The notes below the pieces were generated by a model that was not told the DNA's origin, made no database searches, and saw nothing but the letters and a program-made list of their open reading frames with translations. Positions 1-8,611 of a stretch of DNA of 64,000 nucleotides are shown here, one piece after another; position 1 is the first letter of the stretch, and each line of letters starts with the position of its first letter. A program made the translations under genes and the position numbers. Origin of the DNA: Mesorhizobium loti (GTDB lineage: Bacteria > Pseudomonadota > Alphaproteobacteria > Rhizobiales > Rhizobiaceae); contig NZ_QGGH01000009.1 in NCBI RefSeq assembly GCF_003148495.1, positions 1 through 64,000 on the forward strand, read 5' to 3'.

Positions 1-93
1 CTCTTCCTTCAGCCCGTCATAGAGATCGTCGTGCATCTGCTGCACCAACTCGTCGTCGGAAAGTTCGGAAAGGATGATCTCGTCGTCGGACAT
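1..93 (-). CDS. Corrinoid (B12-binding) methyltransferase protein, N-terminal fragment
   Basis: Only the first 31 codons lie in the window; the gene continues off the left edge. The peptide begins MSDDEIILSELSDDELVQQ and continues with an MHDDLYDGLKEE segment. This acidic start followed by a helix resembles the methionine-synthase-type cap of MtbC/MttC-like corrinoid proteins. It is divergent from the MttB-family gene at 369. In this family the corrinoid protein accepts the methyl group removed by MttB from a quaternary or tertiary amine and passes it to a second methyltransferase. The B12-binding motif (DxHxxG) is outside the window, so the call rests on the N-terminus and the neighbour. Confidence 0.7.
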   Translation of the reverse strand, partial: MSDDEIILSELSDDELVQQMHDDLYDGLKEE

Positions 94-368
94 TTGTATC
101 GAGCTCCTGCCGGCATCGCGACCATGTCGCAAAGCACAAAATATTCGCGTTCATACCTAACCCGCTGAGGGCATGTATCCATAGCTGATTTGCGACTTCC
201 CGCAAAAGGAAAGCGACCGTAACTCTCTTGGAATTCTTGTCGATTTTGCGACAGGCGTTGGCGCTGGCGGGCCGTTTCGAATAGGGTGCATGGCTACGAT
301 CTGGCAAGAAGCGGCGAGAGGCAGCCGCTATGGATTCCAGACAAGAACAGATTCAGGGAAGAACCACC
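94..368. promoter_or_regulatory. Divergent promoter region, corrinoid protein / mttB
   Basis: This 275-bp gap separates two divergent genes and must hold both promoters. I see no convincing gene in it; the open frames crossing it have no family resemblance. No clear riboswitch or strong palindrome was recognised. Confidence 0.4.
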
Positions 369-1943
369 ATGAGCGAACACGCGGCAGTCGATCAGGAAGC
401 GTCAAACGCGCGACGTGGGCGCGGCGCCAGCGGCGGAGCTGCTGCCCGGCGGGCAGCACGTTCGGGCGGCGGTCCGGGCACGCAGCTCACCTACATCAAG
501 CGCAAGATCAACGTTTATGAGGTGCTGGACGAGGAAGGCCTGGCGCTGATCGAGAAGAACACCGACACGGTGCTCGAGGAGATCGGCATCATCTTCCGCG
601 ATGACGCGGAAGCGCTGCAACTGTGGAAAGAGGCCGGCGCCGACATCAAGGGCGAGCGCGTGCACTTTCCGAAGGGTCTGTGCCGTTCGCTGCTCAAGAC
701 CGCGCCGTCCGTCTACACCCAGCATGCCCGCAATTCCGAGCGCTCGGTGCAGATCGGCGGCAATGCCACCGTCTTCGCGCCGGTCTACGGCCCGCCCTTC
801 GTCCGCGACCTCGATGGCGTCAGGCGCTATGCGACGATCGAGGATTTCCAGAATTTCGTGAAGCTCGCCTATATGGCGCCGTCGATCCACCATTCGGGCG
901 GCACAGTGTGCGAGCCGGTCGATGTGCCGGTCAACAAGCGCCACCTCGACATGATCTACAGCCACATCAAATATTCCGACAAGCCGTTCATGGGCTCGGT
1001 AACCGCGCCGGAGCGCGCCGAAGATACCGTCGCCATGGCCAAGATCGTGTTCGGCGACGATTTCGTCGAGAACAACACGGTGCTGACCAGCCTGATCAAC
1101 GCCAATTCGCCGATGGTGTTCGACGAGACCATGCTCGGGGCGCTGAAGGTCTATGCGCGCCACAACCAGGCCTGCATCGTCACGCCATTCATCCTTGCCG
1201 GCGCCATGAGCCCGGTGACGGTCGCCGGCACGCTGACGCAGGTTCTGGCTGAAGTGCTGGCCGGCGCCTCGTTCACGCAGCTGATCCGTCCCGGCGCGCC
1301 GGTGCTGTTCGGTACCTTCGCCTCGTCGATCTCGATGCAGTCGGGCGCGCCGACCTTCGGCACGCCGGAGCCGTCGCTGGTTTCCTATGGCGCCGCACAG
1401 CTGGCGCGCCGCCTCGGTCTGCCGTTCCGTACTGGCGGCTCGCTCTGCGCGTCCAAGGTTCCGGATGCGCAGGCGGCCTATGAAAGCGCCAACACGCTGA
1501 ACTCGACCATCCTGGCCGGCACCAATTTCGTGCTGCATTCGGCCGGCTGGCTCGAGGGCGGGCTGGCGTCCTGCTATGAAAAATTCATGATGGACATCGA
1601 CCAGCTCGGCATGACGCAGAAGTTTTCCGAGGGCGTCGATCTGTCGGAAAACGGCCAGGCGATGGATGCCATCCGCCAGGTCGGGCCGGGCAGTCACTAT
1701 CTCGGCTGCGACCACACCCAGGCCAATTTCCAGACTGCCTTCTACCGTTCCAACATCGCCGACAACAATTCCTACGAGCAATGGCTGGCCGAAGGCGAGA
1801 AGACTGCGCCGCAGCGTGCCAACGATCTCGCCCGCCGCTGGCTGGAAAGCTACGAGGCGCCGTATCTCGATCCGAGCATCGACGAAGCGTTGAAAGACTT
1901 TATCGCCAAGAAGAAGGGGTCGATGCCCGACGCCTTCACTTGA
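369..1943 (+). CDS. MttB-family (non-pyrrolysine) corrinoid-dependent methyltransferase
   Basis: The 524-residue protein belongs to the trimethylamine methyltransferase (MttB) family. These enzymes move a methyl group from a quaternary or tertiary amine, such as a betaine, to the Co(I) centre of a partner corrinoid protein in the cytoplasm. Residues 1-40 are a basic, Gly/Ala/Arg-rich low-complexity tail; the TIM-barrel-like domain follows from about the segment TYIKRKINVYEVLDEEG. The frame is open throughout, with no in-frame TAG, so this is not a pyrrolysine enzyme. Bacterial homologues of this kind characterised elsewhere act on betaines rather than trimethylamine; the substrate here is unknown. 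I chose the ATG at 369 because GGGAAGAA sits about seven bases upstream; an ATG at 330 would add 13 residues. The divergent corrinoid gene and the downstream Fe-S gene complete a likely demethylation module. Confidence 0.88.
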   Translation: MSEHAAVDQEASNARRGRGASGGAAARRAARSGGGPGTQLTYIKRKINVYEVLDEEGLALIEKNTDTVLEEIGIIFRDDAEALQLWKEAGADIKGERVHFPKGLCRSLLKTAPSVYTQHARNSERSVQIGGNATVFAPVYGPPFVRDLDGVRRYATIEDFQNFVKLAYMAPSIHHSGGTVCEPVDVPVNKRHLDMIYSHIKYSDKPFMGSVTAPERAEDTVAMAKIVFGDDFVENNTVLTSLINANSPMVFDETMLGALKVYARHNQACIVTPFILAGAMSPVTVAGTLTQVLAEVLAGASFTQLIRPGAPVLFGTFASSISMQSGAPTFGTPEPSLVSYGAAQLARRLGLPFRTGGSLCASKVPDAQAAYESANTLNSTILAGTNFVLHSAGWLEGGLASCYEKFMMDIDQLGMTQKFSEGVDLSENGQAMDAIRQVGPGSHYLGCDHTQANFQTAFYRSNIADNNSYEQWLAEGEKTAPQRANDLARRWLESYEAPYLDPSIDEALKDFIAKKKGSMPDAFT

Positions 1944-2036
1944 AAGGAGCCCGAATCAGGCGGGGCTAAAGTCGCCAACATCATCCACAAGGAAGTCTGG
2001 CGGAGCGCGTTCTCCGATCCGGTCAAGAAGGAATGA
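1944..2036 (+). other. 30-codon open extension in the mttB frame, ending in an ATGA overlap with the next gene
   Basis: After the mttB stop (TGA 1941-1943) the same frame stays open for 30 sense codons and ends at TGA 2034-2036, which overlaps the ATG of the Fe-S gene at 2033. The deduced peptide contains the stretch KVANIIHKEVWRSAFSDPVK, which reads like natural protein. It has no start codon of its own that I trust. It could be a remnant of a deleted gene, a readthrough tail, or chance. Confidence 0.3.
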
Positions 2037-2728
2037 TTGCGCCTGCCGGCAGCGTTGACCGCATTGCTGCGGCGCTTTTCGCCAACGGCCTTATTCTTCG
2101 TGGCGGCTTCAATTTTGCACTAGGGGAAGCGCCGCCAACGGGCTCATCGGGTGCGCCGGCAGCGGCCGTCCTACTGGTGGGGCAGGCGGGCGCGGCACCC
2201 TGGCCGCATTTCCTGCGCTGGCGGGAAAAGCAACCACGGACCATCGCCGATCCGCTCGACAGTTGGTCGCGCGAAGTGATCGGCGCGGTGGCGGAGACGT
2301 TCGGAGCGCGGGCCGTTTCGCCTTCCGACAGACCTTATCTGCCGTTCCAGCAATGGGCGATGCGGGCGGAGGGGTTGAGGCCGTCACCGCTCGGTATCCT
2401 CATGCATCAGCGATACGGGCTCTGGCATGCCTATCGCGGTGCGCTGCTGTTCGACGACGAGCTTTCGGTTCAAGCCGCTGAGGCAGCGCCCCATCTTTGC
2501 GATAGCTGTGTCGAGAAACCCTGCCTGAAATCGTGCCCAGTCGACGCCTATTCCGGGCAAGGATTCGCCCATCAATCCTGTCTGGCGCATGTGCGGGGAG
2601 CGAATGGCGAACCGTGCCGCAGCAGCGGCTGCCTCGACCGCAATGCCTGTCCCTATGGCACGGCCTATCGCTATCCGCCGGAGGTCCAGGCGTTTCACAT
2701 GGCAAGCTTTGCGGCGGTGGCCGGCTGA
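2033..2728 (+). CDS. Two-cluster 4Fe-4S protein, QueG/reductive-dehalogenase-like, likely corrinoid-associated
   Basis: The 231-residue protein has eight cysteines in two groups: C156, C159, C164, C168 and C183, C195, C200, C206. This fits a ferredoxin-like fold with two [4Fe-4S] clusters. The segment before the cysteines (PSPLGILMHQRYGLWHAYRG, residues 118-137) resembles the conserved part of epoxyqueuosine reductase and related cobalamin-linked Fe-S proteins. The gene lies 89 bp after mttB on the same strand. An electron-transfer role in reducing the corrinoid partner back to Co(I) is my inference from context. The ATG at 2033 has an AAGAAGG only one or two bases away, an unusually close Shine-Dalgarno, so translation may depend on coupling through the ATGA overlap. 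Confidence 0.75.
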   Translation: MIAPAGSVDRIAAALFANGLILRGGFNFALGEAPPTGSSGAPAAAVLLVGQAGAAPWPHFLRWREKQPRTIADPLDSWSREVIGAVAETFGARAVSPSDRPYLPFQQWAMRAEGLRPSPLGILMHQRYGLWHAYRGALLFDDELSVQAAEAAPHLCDSCVEKPCLKSCPVDAYSGQGFAHQSCLAHVRGANGEPCRSSGCLDRNACPYGTAYRYPPEVQAFHMASFAAVAG

Positions 2729-2804
2729 TCGAAACCTGCCTTACGGGTTTTGCATCGGTGCGTGACTGTGGGTTCCAAAAGAGCGCCTTGACGATCGACA
2801 GAAG

Positions 2805-2849
2805 CGAGCCTATTCATCAAGTCATCAGATGACTTGATGAATAGGCTCG
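2805..2849. promoter_or_regulatory. 45-bp perfect palindrome immediately before gntR (likely autoregulatory operator)
   Basis: Arms 2805-2826 and 2828-2849 are exact reverse complements over 22 bases, with a single central A at 2827. The centre reads AAGTCATCAGATGACTT. The palindrome ends on the base before the ATG of the GntR/FadR-type gene. FCD regulators usually bind short pseudo-palindromes, so a perfect 45-bp one is exceptional. The same sequence could form a hairpin hiding the start codon. Confidence 0.7.
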
Positions 2850-3527
2850 ATGCAACCCGCCACCAGAACCAATCTTACCGACAGCGCCGCCGAAAGCCTG
2901 CGTGCCGAGATCGTCAGCGGCCGCTGGGGCGTCGGCGAGCGTATTCCCAATGAGGCAGCCCTGACCGACCTTTTGTCGGTCAGCCGTGGCACGGTGCGCG
3001 AGGCAGTGCGGGTGCTGGTCTCGCAGGGATTCCTCGATACGCGCCAGGGCTCGGGCACTTATGTGCGCTCTGCCGTCGATACCTCTGCCGCGCTCGACCG
3101 GGTCAAGCGCAGTGGCCTGCGCGATCAATGGGAGGCGCGGGCGGCGCTGGACCTCGAGGCGGCACGGCTAGCCGCCTTGCGTCACACGCCGGCCGATCTC
3201 GAAGGGATGCGCCAACTGCTTGCCGAGCGCGGCACCGTCGCGGACGGCGGAAGCGATGCCTTCATCCGTCGCGACCTCGCCTTCCACAAGTCCGTCGTCG
3301 CCGCGTCCGGCAACAGGGCGATGATGGAGCTTTACGACTTCTTCACCGCCGCCATCACCGAGACCATCCACGCCACGCTCGACGGCAATCTGCCCGAACC
3401 GGACCAGCAGGCGCATGCGGCAATCGTCGAGGCCATTGCCGCTAGCGATCCCGAGCGCGCGATTGCCGCCGTCCGCGCCTTCATGGCGCCGGTGCTTGCC
3501 CAACTTGAAAGACTGCTTTCGCAATGA
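2850..3527 (+). CDS. GntR-family transcriptional regulator, FadR/FCD subfamily
   Basis: The 225-residue protein has an N-terminal winged helix-turn-helix (about residues 10-75, with the typical VSRGTVREAVRVLVSQGF recognition region) and a C-terminal all-helical FCD ligand domain (about 85-215, including RRDLAFHKSVVAASGN, which supplies a metal-site Asp/His pair). Such proteins repress catabolic or transport genes until an organic acid or similar effector binds. The ATG at 2850 directly follows the 45-bp palindrome and has no separate ribosome binding site, so the mRNA may be leaderless or structurally controlled. The stop overlaps the ATG of the MFS gene (ATGA), so the two are co-translated and the transporter is the obvious target. 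Confidence 0.9.
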   Translation: MQPATRTNLTDSAAESLRAEIVSGRWGVGERIPNEAALTDLLSVSRGTVREAVRVLVSQGFLDTRQGSGTYVRSAVDTSAALDRVKRSGLRDQWEARAALDLEAARLAALRHTPADLEGMRQLLAERGTVADGGSDAFIRRDLAFHKSVVAASGNRAMMELYDFFTAAITETIHATLDGNLPEPDQQAHAAIVEAIAASDPERAIAAVRAFMAPVLAQLERLLSQ

Positions 3528-4828
3528 ACCAGAGTTTTCGTCAGCCTGACCCGAAGCCGCAATCCGAGGCCATCAAGGGGCTGGAGCTCATCGATGCGGA
3601 AGTCGACAGCCTGCCCGCACCGCAGCCGCCTGAACTGCGCAGCCGTGCAGCACGTATTGTGCTTGGCGCGAGCCTTGTGCTGATCGCCTTCAGCCTGCGG
3701 CCGCTGTTTTCCAGCCTGTCGGTGCTGCTGCCGGAGGTGATGCAGGCAACCGGGCTTTCGACGACCGGCGCCAGCCTGCTGACGACGCTGCCCGTTTTGT
3801 GCCTGGGTCTGTTTGCGCCCTTCGCGCCAAAACTTGCCCAACGCTATGGGGCTGAACGCACGCTGCTCGGCGCGCTCACCTTGCTGGTGCTGGGCACCGG
3901 GCTGCGCTGGTTCGAATCGGTTCCCTTGCTGTTTGTCGCCACCTTCCTTGCCGGCGGTGCCATAGCCATCGGCAACGTCCTGCTGCCGGGCCTGGTGAAG
4001 CGTGATTTTGCCGACAGGGCCGCCGTCATGACCGGGCTCTACACCATGGCGCTCTGCGCCGGTTCGGCCGCCGCCGCGGGTTTCACACTGCCGATCGAGC
4101 ATTTGGTCACGGGTTCATGGTCGGGAGCGCTCGCTGCCTGGGCGGTGCCGACGCTGGTCGTGCTGTTGATATGGATTCCGCAGGCGCTCGGCAGCCGACA
4201 GCAGGTCAGCCATCAAGGGTTTCGCGTCGTCGGGCTTTGGCGCGATCGCTTGGCGTGGCAGGTGACGCTGTTCATGGGGCTGCAGTCAGCGCTTGCCTAT
4301 TGCATCTTCGGCTGGCTGGCGCCGATCCTGCGCGAGCGCGGTTTCGACGCGGCCACCGCCGGCGCCATGGTTTCGGTATCGGTGATGGCGCAGGTCATCA
4401 CGTGCCTTGCCGTGCCGTCCTTTGCGATGCGGCTGAAAGACCAGCGCGGCATCAATGTGGCGCTCGTTGCCACAGCGGTGATTGCGCTGCTCGGCATTCT
4501 TTTCGCTCCGACCTCGACCGTGCTGTTCTGGGCGGTCCTGCAAGGCATCGGGCAGGGCGGCCTGATCGCGGCTGCCATGAGCCTGATCGTGCTGCGTTCG
4601 CCGGATTCGCATGTGGCGGCGCATCTTTCGGGCATGGCGCAAGGTGTGGGCTATGTTCTGGCGGCCTTCGGCCCGCTGCTGGTGGGGTTGATCCGTGGCT
4701 GGACCGGCAGTTTTTCGGCGTCGGCCCTCCTGTTTGTAGCGCTCGGGCTTGGCGCCGCCATCATGGGGTTCGGCGCCGGCCACGCGCTGCATGTGGGCGC
4801 ACGGACCGTGCGCGCCGACGACCGATAA
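3524..4828 (+). CDS. MFS transporter, CynX/NimT family
   Basis: This 434-residue inner-membrane protein has about twelve hydrophobic segments starting near residue 45, after a charged cytoplasmic tail. The pattern (RIVLGASLVLIAFSLRPLFS at the first helix, FSSLSVLLPEVMQATGLS after it) fits the CynX/NimT branch of the major facilitator superfamily, known for cyanate and 2-nitroimidazole transporters. The true substrate cannot be read from the sequence. Its start overlaps the gntR stop by four bases, so expression should follow the regulator and its palindromic operator. Confidence 0.85.
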   Translation: MNQSFRQPDPKPQSEAIKGLELIDAEVDSLPAPQPPELRSRAARIVLGASLVLIAFSLRPLFSSLSVLLPEVMQATGLSTTGASLLTTLPVLCLGLFAPFAPKLAQRYGAERTLLGALTLLVLGTGLRWFESVPLLFVATFLAGGAIAIGNVLLPGLVKRDFADRAAVMTGLYTMALCAGSAAAAGFTLPIEHLVTGSWSGALAAWAVPTLVVLLIWIPQALGSRQQVSHQGFRVVGLWRDRLAWQVTLFMGLQSALAYCIFGWLAPILRERGFDAATAGAMVSVSVMAQVITCLAVPSFAMRLKDQRGINVALVATAVIALLGILFAPTSTVLFWAVLQGIGQGGLIAAAMSLIVLRSPDSHVAAHLSGMAQGVGYVLAAFGPLLVGLIRGWTGSFSASALLFVALGLGAAIMGFGAGHALHVGARTVRADDR

Positions 4829-4934
4829 CGCGTCACGCAATCCTGCACGAAATGTTGACTGCCGCGTTCAGGGAACGCCTTGCCGTATCGGCTTGGCCGG
4901 ATATGTATCGCGCATCAATCGAACGGAGCGGGCG

Positions 4935-5672
4935 ATGACGAAGCAGGACCTTCAGATCAAGACCAGGGATGGCGTTGCCAAAGCAGGGCTTTTCCGCTCG
5001 GCAAACGCATCTCCGGCCAAGGCTGGCGTCATTCTTTATCAGGATGCTTTCGGTCCGCGGCCGGCGCTCAGCAGCATGGCTGAGCGGCTGGCGAATGAAG
5101 GTTATGCGGTGCTGGTGCCCGACCTGTTCTACCGCAATGCGCCTTACGGGCCGTTCGACGCCAAGACCGCCTTCGTCGAGGAAAAGACCAAGGCGGCGCT
5201 GATGGCGCTGGTCACAGGCACCTCGCAGGATATGACTATCAGCGACAGCGGTGCATTCCTCGATGCACTTGCTGCCGAGGGCGTCACCGGACCGGTCGGC
5301 ACCGTTGGTTACTGCATGGGTGGCGGCCGGGCACTGAATGCCGCCGCAACCTATCCCGACAGGATAGAGGCGGCCGCGAGCTTCCATGGCGGCAATCTGG
5401 CCAGCGACGCCGCCGACAGCCCGCATCGCAAGGCGGCCTCCATCAAGGCGCGTGTCTATGTCGGCACATCCGGCGTCGACAGAAGTTTCCCGCCGGAACA
5501 GTCCGCGCGACTGGCCGAGGCGCTGCGGGTTGCGGAAGTCGACCATGTCATCGAGAACTATGCCGGTATGGCGCATGGCTGGTGCGTACCCGATCATAGC
5601 GTTTTCAATGCCGCGGGTGCGGAACGCCACTGGAAGCGATTGACGACGCTGTTCGCCGAGACCCTGATCTAA
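4935..5672 (+). CDS. Dienelactone hydrolase family protein
   Basis: The 245-residue alpha/beta hydrolase has the dienelactone hydrolase nucleophile motif GYCMGG with Cys127, a candidate acid at Asp182 (SGVDRSF) and His214 (GMAHGWCVPD), giving the Cys-Asp-His triad of the family. Known members open the lactone ring in chloroaromatic degradation, but most genomic paralogues have unknown esterase roles. No aromatic catabolic genes are nearby, so no pathway is assigned. I placed the start at the ATG at 4935, just after GGAGCGGGCG; an upstream in-frame ATG at 4749 would run deep into the MFS gene. Confidence 0.85.
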   Translation: MTKQDLQIKTRDGVAKAGLFRSANASPAKAGVILYQDAFGPRPALSSMAERLANEGYAVLVPDLFYRNAPYGPFDAKTAFVEEKTKAALMALVTGTSQDMTISDSGAFLDALAAEGVTGPVGTVGYCMGGGRALNAAATYPDRIEAAASFHGGNLASDAADSPHRKAASIKARVYVGTSGVDRSFPPEQSARLAEALRVAEVDHVIENYAGMAHGWCVPDHSVFNAAGAERHWKRLTTLFAETLI

Positions 5673-5781
5673 GCCTTTCCGCGGCTGTTCTTGCCTGTTG
5701 GCTGCTCGTCCCGTTCGCGCTATCAGGCAGCACTAATGGCGCGGCCCCGGATTAGCGGGTCGAGCGGGAACGAATAGCCTG

Positions 5782-6960
5782 ATGCAATCCTATGATGTCG
5801 TGATCATCGGCGCGGGTGCCGCCGGAATGATGTGCGCCGTGGAAGCGGCCAAGCGCGGCCGTTCGGTGCTGATCCTCGATCATGCGGCAATGCCCGGCGA
5901 AAAAATCCGCATCTCCGGCGGCGGCCGGTGCAATTTCACCAACATCCATGCCAGCCCGAAGAACTTTCTCTCGGACAATCCCCATTTCTGCATCTCGGCG
6001 CTCAGCCGCTATACGCAGCGCGATTTCATTGCGCTCGTCGAACGCCACCGCATCGCCTATCACGAAAAGACACTGGGGCAGCTGTTCTGCGATGGCTCCG
6101 CACGCCAGATCATCGACATGCTGATCTCGGAAATGCAGGACAGGGGCGTGGAGCTGGCACTGTCGACCAGGGTTGAGGATGTCCGCAAGACCGAGGAGGG
6201 GTTTGTGCTCACCCTCTCCACGGGCACGGTCACTTGCCAGTCCGTTGTCGTGGCCTGCGGCGGCAAGTCGATCCCCAAGATGGGGGCGACCGGCTTCGGC
6301 TATGAGCTTGCCGAACGGTTCGGCCTTGCCGTTGTCGAAACGCGGCCGGCGCTGGTGCCACTGACCTTCGATGCAAACACGCTCGAGCGCCTGGCGCCCC
6401 TGGCCGGCAACGCCGTGGACGCGGAAGTCGCCTGCGGCAAGACGCGGTTTTCCGAAGCGATGCTGTTCACGCATCGCGGTGTCAGCGGACCGTCCATCCT
6501 GCAGATCTCTTCCTATTGGCGCGAGGGGGATGAAATCCGCATTGCCATGCTGCCGGGAGTTGATGTGGCGGAAATCATTCGTATCGCCAAGCGCGGAAAT
6601 GGACGGCAAGCGGTGCAGACCGTGCTGGCAAATCATCTCCCGAAGCGGCTGGCGCAGTCGATAGCCGAGCGAACCGGGATCGACGGCAACCTTGCCGATC
6701 TTTCCGATGCCCAGATCAAAACCGTCGCCGCTGCGGTCAATGACTGGCGCATCAAGCCTGCCGGTTCAGAGGGCTACCGCACCGCCGAAGTGACACTGGG
6801 CGGGGTCGACACCAACGGATTGGAGCAGAAAACGATGCAGGCGAAATCCGTGCCGGGCCTGTTCTTCATAGGCGAAGCCGTCGATGTCACGGGTTGGCTG
6901 GGTGGCTATAATTTCCAGTGGGCGTGGTCGTCGGGCTGGGTGGCGGGGCAGGCGGCTTAG
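5782..6960 (+). CDS. NAD(P)/FAD-dependent oxidoreductase, HI0933/BaiN family
   Basis: The 392-residue flavoprotein opens with a Rossmann dinucleotide motif (VVIIGAGAAGMMCAVEAAKRG) and has the family's KIRISGGGRCNFTN signature at about residues 36-49. Near the C-terminus, GLFFIGEAVDVTGWLGGYNF closes the FAD site. Members include BaiN of bile-acid reduction and many uncharacterised proteins; automatic names such as aminoacetone oxidase are not reliable. It stands alone in a 110-bp gap after the hydrolase and converges on the minus-strand DUF1801 gene. Confidence 0.85.
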   Translation: MQSYDVVIIGAGAAGMMCAVEAAKRGRSVLILDHAAMPGEKIRISGGGRCNFTNIHASPKNFLSDNPHFCISALSRYTQRDFIALVERHRIAYHEKTLGQLFCDGSARQIIDMLISEMQDRGVELALSTRVEDVRKTEEGFVLTLSTGTVTCQSVVVACGGKSIPKMGATGFGYELAERFGLAVVETRPALVPLTFDANTLERLAPLAGNAVDAEVACGKTRFSEAMLFTHRGVSGPSILQISSYWREGDEIRIAMLPGVDVAEIIRIAKRGNGRQAVQTVLANHLPKRLAQSIAERTGIDGNLADLSDAQIKTVAAAVNDWRIKPAGSEGYRTAEVTLGGVDTNGLEQKTMQAKSVPGLFFIGEAVDVTGWLGGYNFQWAWSSGWVAGQAA

Positions 6961-6996
6961 GGTCGAAAGCGCCGATCCACGACCGGCTTCATAGTC

Positions 6997-7404
<408 letters not shown>

Positions 7405-7446
7405 TGGGTGCCTTCCTATGCCTCGACGCGTTTCAACCGCCGCCCG

Positions 7447-7839
7447 TTACCAGCGCGCCAGCTGGGTGATCTGAACGAGGTTGCCGCAGCTGTCTTTCAG
7501 CTGGGCGATGGTCGAACCGGTCACCTCGGTCGGCGGCTTGATAAACGCGCCACCCTTCGCCTTGATGCGCTCATAGTCGCCCTTGACGTCGTCGGTGAAG
7601 AACATGACCGCGGGCTGACCCTGCTTGAAGATGGCTTCCTGATAGGCTTTGGCGGCCGGGTTGTCGTTGAGCGCGAGCTGCAGCTCCGTTCCATCAGGCT
7701 CTTCAGCTGAGGCCACGGTCAGCCAGCGATAGGGCCCGTTGCTGAAATCGGCCTTCTTGGTGAAGCCCAGCACGTCGGTGTAGAAGCGCAGCGCGTTTTC
7801 CTGGTTGTCCACATACACGCTGGTTAGCTTGATCTTCAT
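7447..7839 (-). CDS. VOC (glyoxalase/bleomycin-resistance) family protein
   Basis: The 130-residue protein has two beta-alpha-beta-beta-beta units typical of the vicinal oxygen chelate fold. The first starts MKIKLTSVYVDNQENALRFY; the second contains PAVMFFTDDVKGDYERIKAKG. The end, DSCGNLVQITQL, carries the usual C-terminal metal-ligand region. Members with this layout are often small dioxygenase-like or binding proteins. The gene lies 42 bp upstream of the DUF1801 gene in the same transcription direction. Confidence 0.85.
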   Translation of the reverse strand: MKIKLTSVYVDNQENALRFYTDVLGFTKKADFSNGPYRWLTVASAEEPDGTELQLALNDNPAAKAYQEAIFKQGQPAVMFFTDDVKGDYERIKAKGGAFIKPPTEVTGSTIAQLKDSCGNLVQITQLARW

Positions 7840-7878
7840 CGCACTTTCTCCTCTGTCGTATTCTTGCCTCTGTGACCG

Positions 7879-8322
7879 CTACGGAATCCAGCCGGGCAGG
7901 GCAGCGGCCTGCTTGATCCAGTCCGCCATTTGCGCCTCGTCGAACGCATCGTCTTCGCGGATGTCGATCCAGCGAACGTCCTTGCTTTTCGCCGTGCCGC
8001 CGGGTGGAATCGGCTGCAACGACATGCCTCTGAAGAAGGTTACCTTCACGTAGGGGGTGAAGACATGAAACGACACGAACCAGCCTTGACCCTCGATGCC
8101 GTAGAACGGCGAGTTCCATCGCACGGCCTTGCGAACGTCAGGCACGTTGCGCACGATGAGCGCGTCGAGACGCTCGCCGAGACCACGCTTCCGGCCCGGC
8201 ATTGCAGCGATGTAGGCCTGCACCAGGGCGTCGCCGTCGCCCTTGGCGATTTGCGGGTTGCCGCCCGAAAGCAGGACCGGCGCAGCCTTGGCCGTGGTCG
8301 ATTGTCCCTGCGCCTTGGCCAT
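7879..8322 (-). CDS. DUF1801 domain protein, second copy
   Basis: The 147-residue protein has the DUF1801 core: ALVQAYIAAMPGRKRGLGER, then DVRKAVRWNSPFYGIEGQGW and a C-terminal helix pair. It differs clearly from the other DUF1801 protein in this run, so the pair is not a recent duplication. I placed the start at the ATG whose complement lies at 8320-8322; a longer frame reaching 8571 overlaps the next small gene and shows no family resemblance. Function unknown. Confidence 0.72.
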   Translation of the reverse strand: MAKAQGQSTTAKAAPVLLSGGNPQIAKGDGDALVQAYIAAMPGRKRGLGERLDALIVRNVPDVRKAVRWNSPFYGIEGQGWFVSFHVFTPYVKVTFFRGMSLQPIPPGGTAKSKDVRWIDIREDDAFDEAQMADWIKQAAALPGWIP

Positions 8323-8333
8323 TCTGCCCACTC

Positions 8334-8561
8334 CTATCCGCCGGCACGCTGCGCGCCGCGCCCCTTGGCGGCATAGGGCAGCACGAACATGTAAAGGCCG
8401 CTGAACAGCAGCAGGAAGAGCGGCAAGAGCGGCGAGTAGACCACCCAGGCGGGAGGCTGCCCAAATGCCATGGTGGCGAAGTTGGCGATGACGGTCAGCG
8501 TAAAGATGATCGACAGCCAGCGATGAATTTGCCGGATCCACTTGTTCCAGTCCAATGGCAC
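8334..8561 (-). CDS. Small two-helix membrane protein
   Basis: The 75-residue protein has a short cytoplasmic start (MPLDWNKWIRQIHRWL), a first membrane helix (about residues 16-34) and a second (about 41-63), ending in a basic tail. The IRQIHRWLSIIFTLTVIANF stretch resembles PepSY-like or DUF2306-like small membrane proteins in soil bacteria. No function is known. It sits between the second DUF1801 gene (12 bp away) and the SRPBCC gene (50 bp away), consistent with one operon. Confidence 0.7.
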   Translation of the reverse strand: MPLDWNKWIRQIHRWLSIIFTLTVIANFATMAFGQPPAWVVYSPLLPLFLLLFSGLYMFVLPYAAKGRGAQRAGG

Positions 8562-8611
8562 CTCCCGTCAAAAAGAGCCGAAGCGGACCAGCAATCCGCT
8601 TGCCGGCGGTT

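Noticed and set aside
402..1781. 459-codon open frame antisense to mttB
   Set aside because: It is the shadow of a GC-rich coding strand; its product is Arg/Asp/His/Leu-rich with no family pattern and it lacks a ribosome binding site.
369..1943. Pyrrolysine-containing MttB
   Set aside because: The frame has no in-frame TAG from the start to its TGA stop, and no pyl genes are present. It is the non-pyrrolysine branch.
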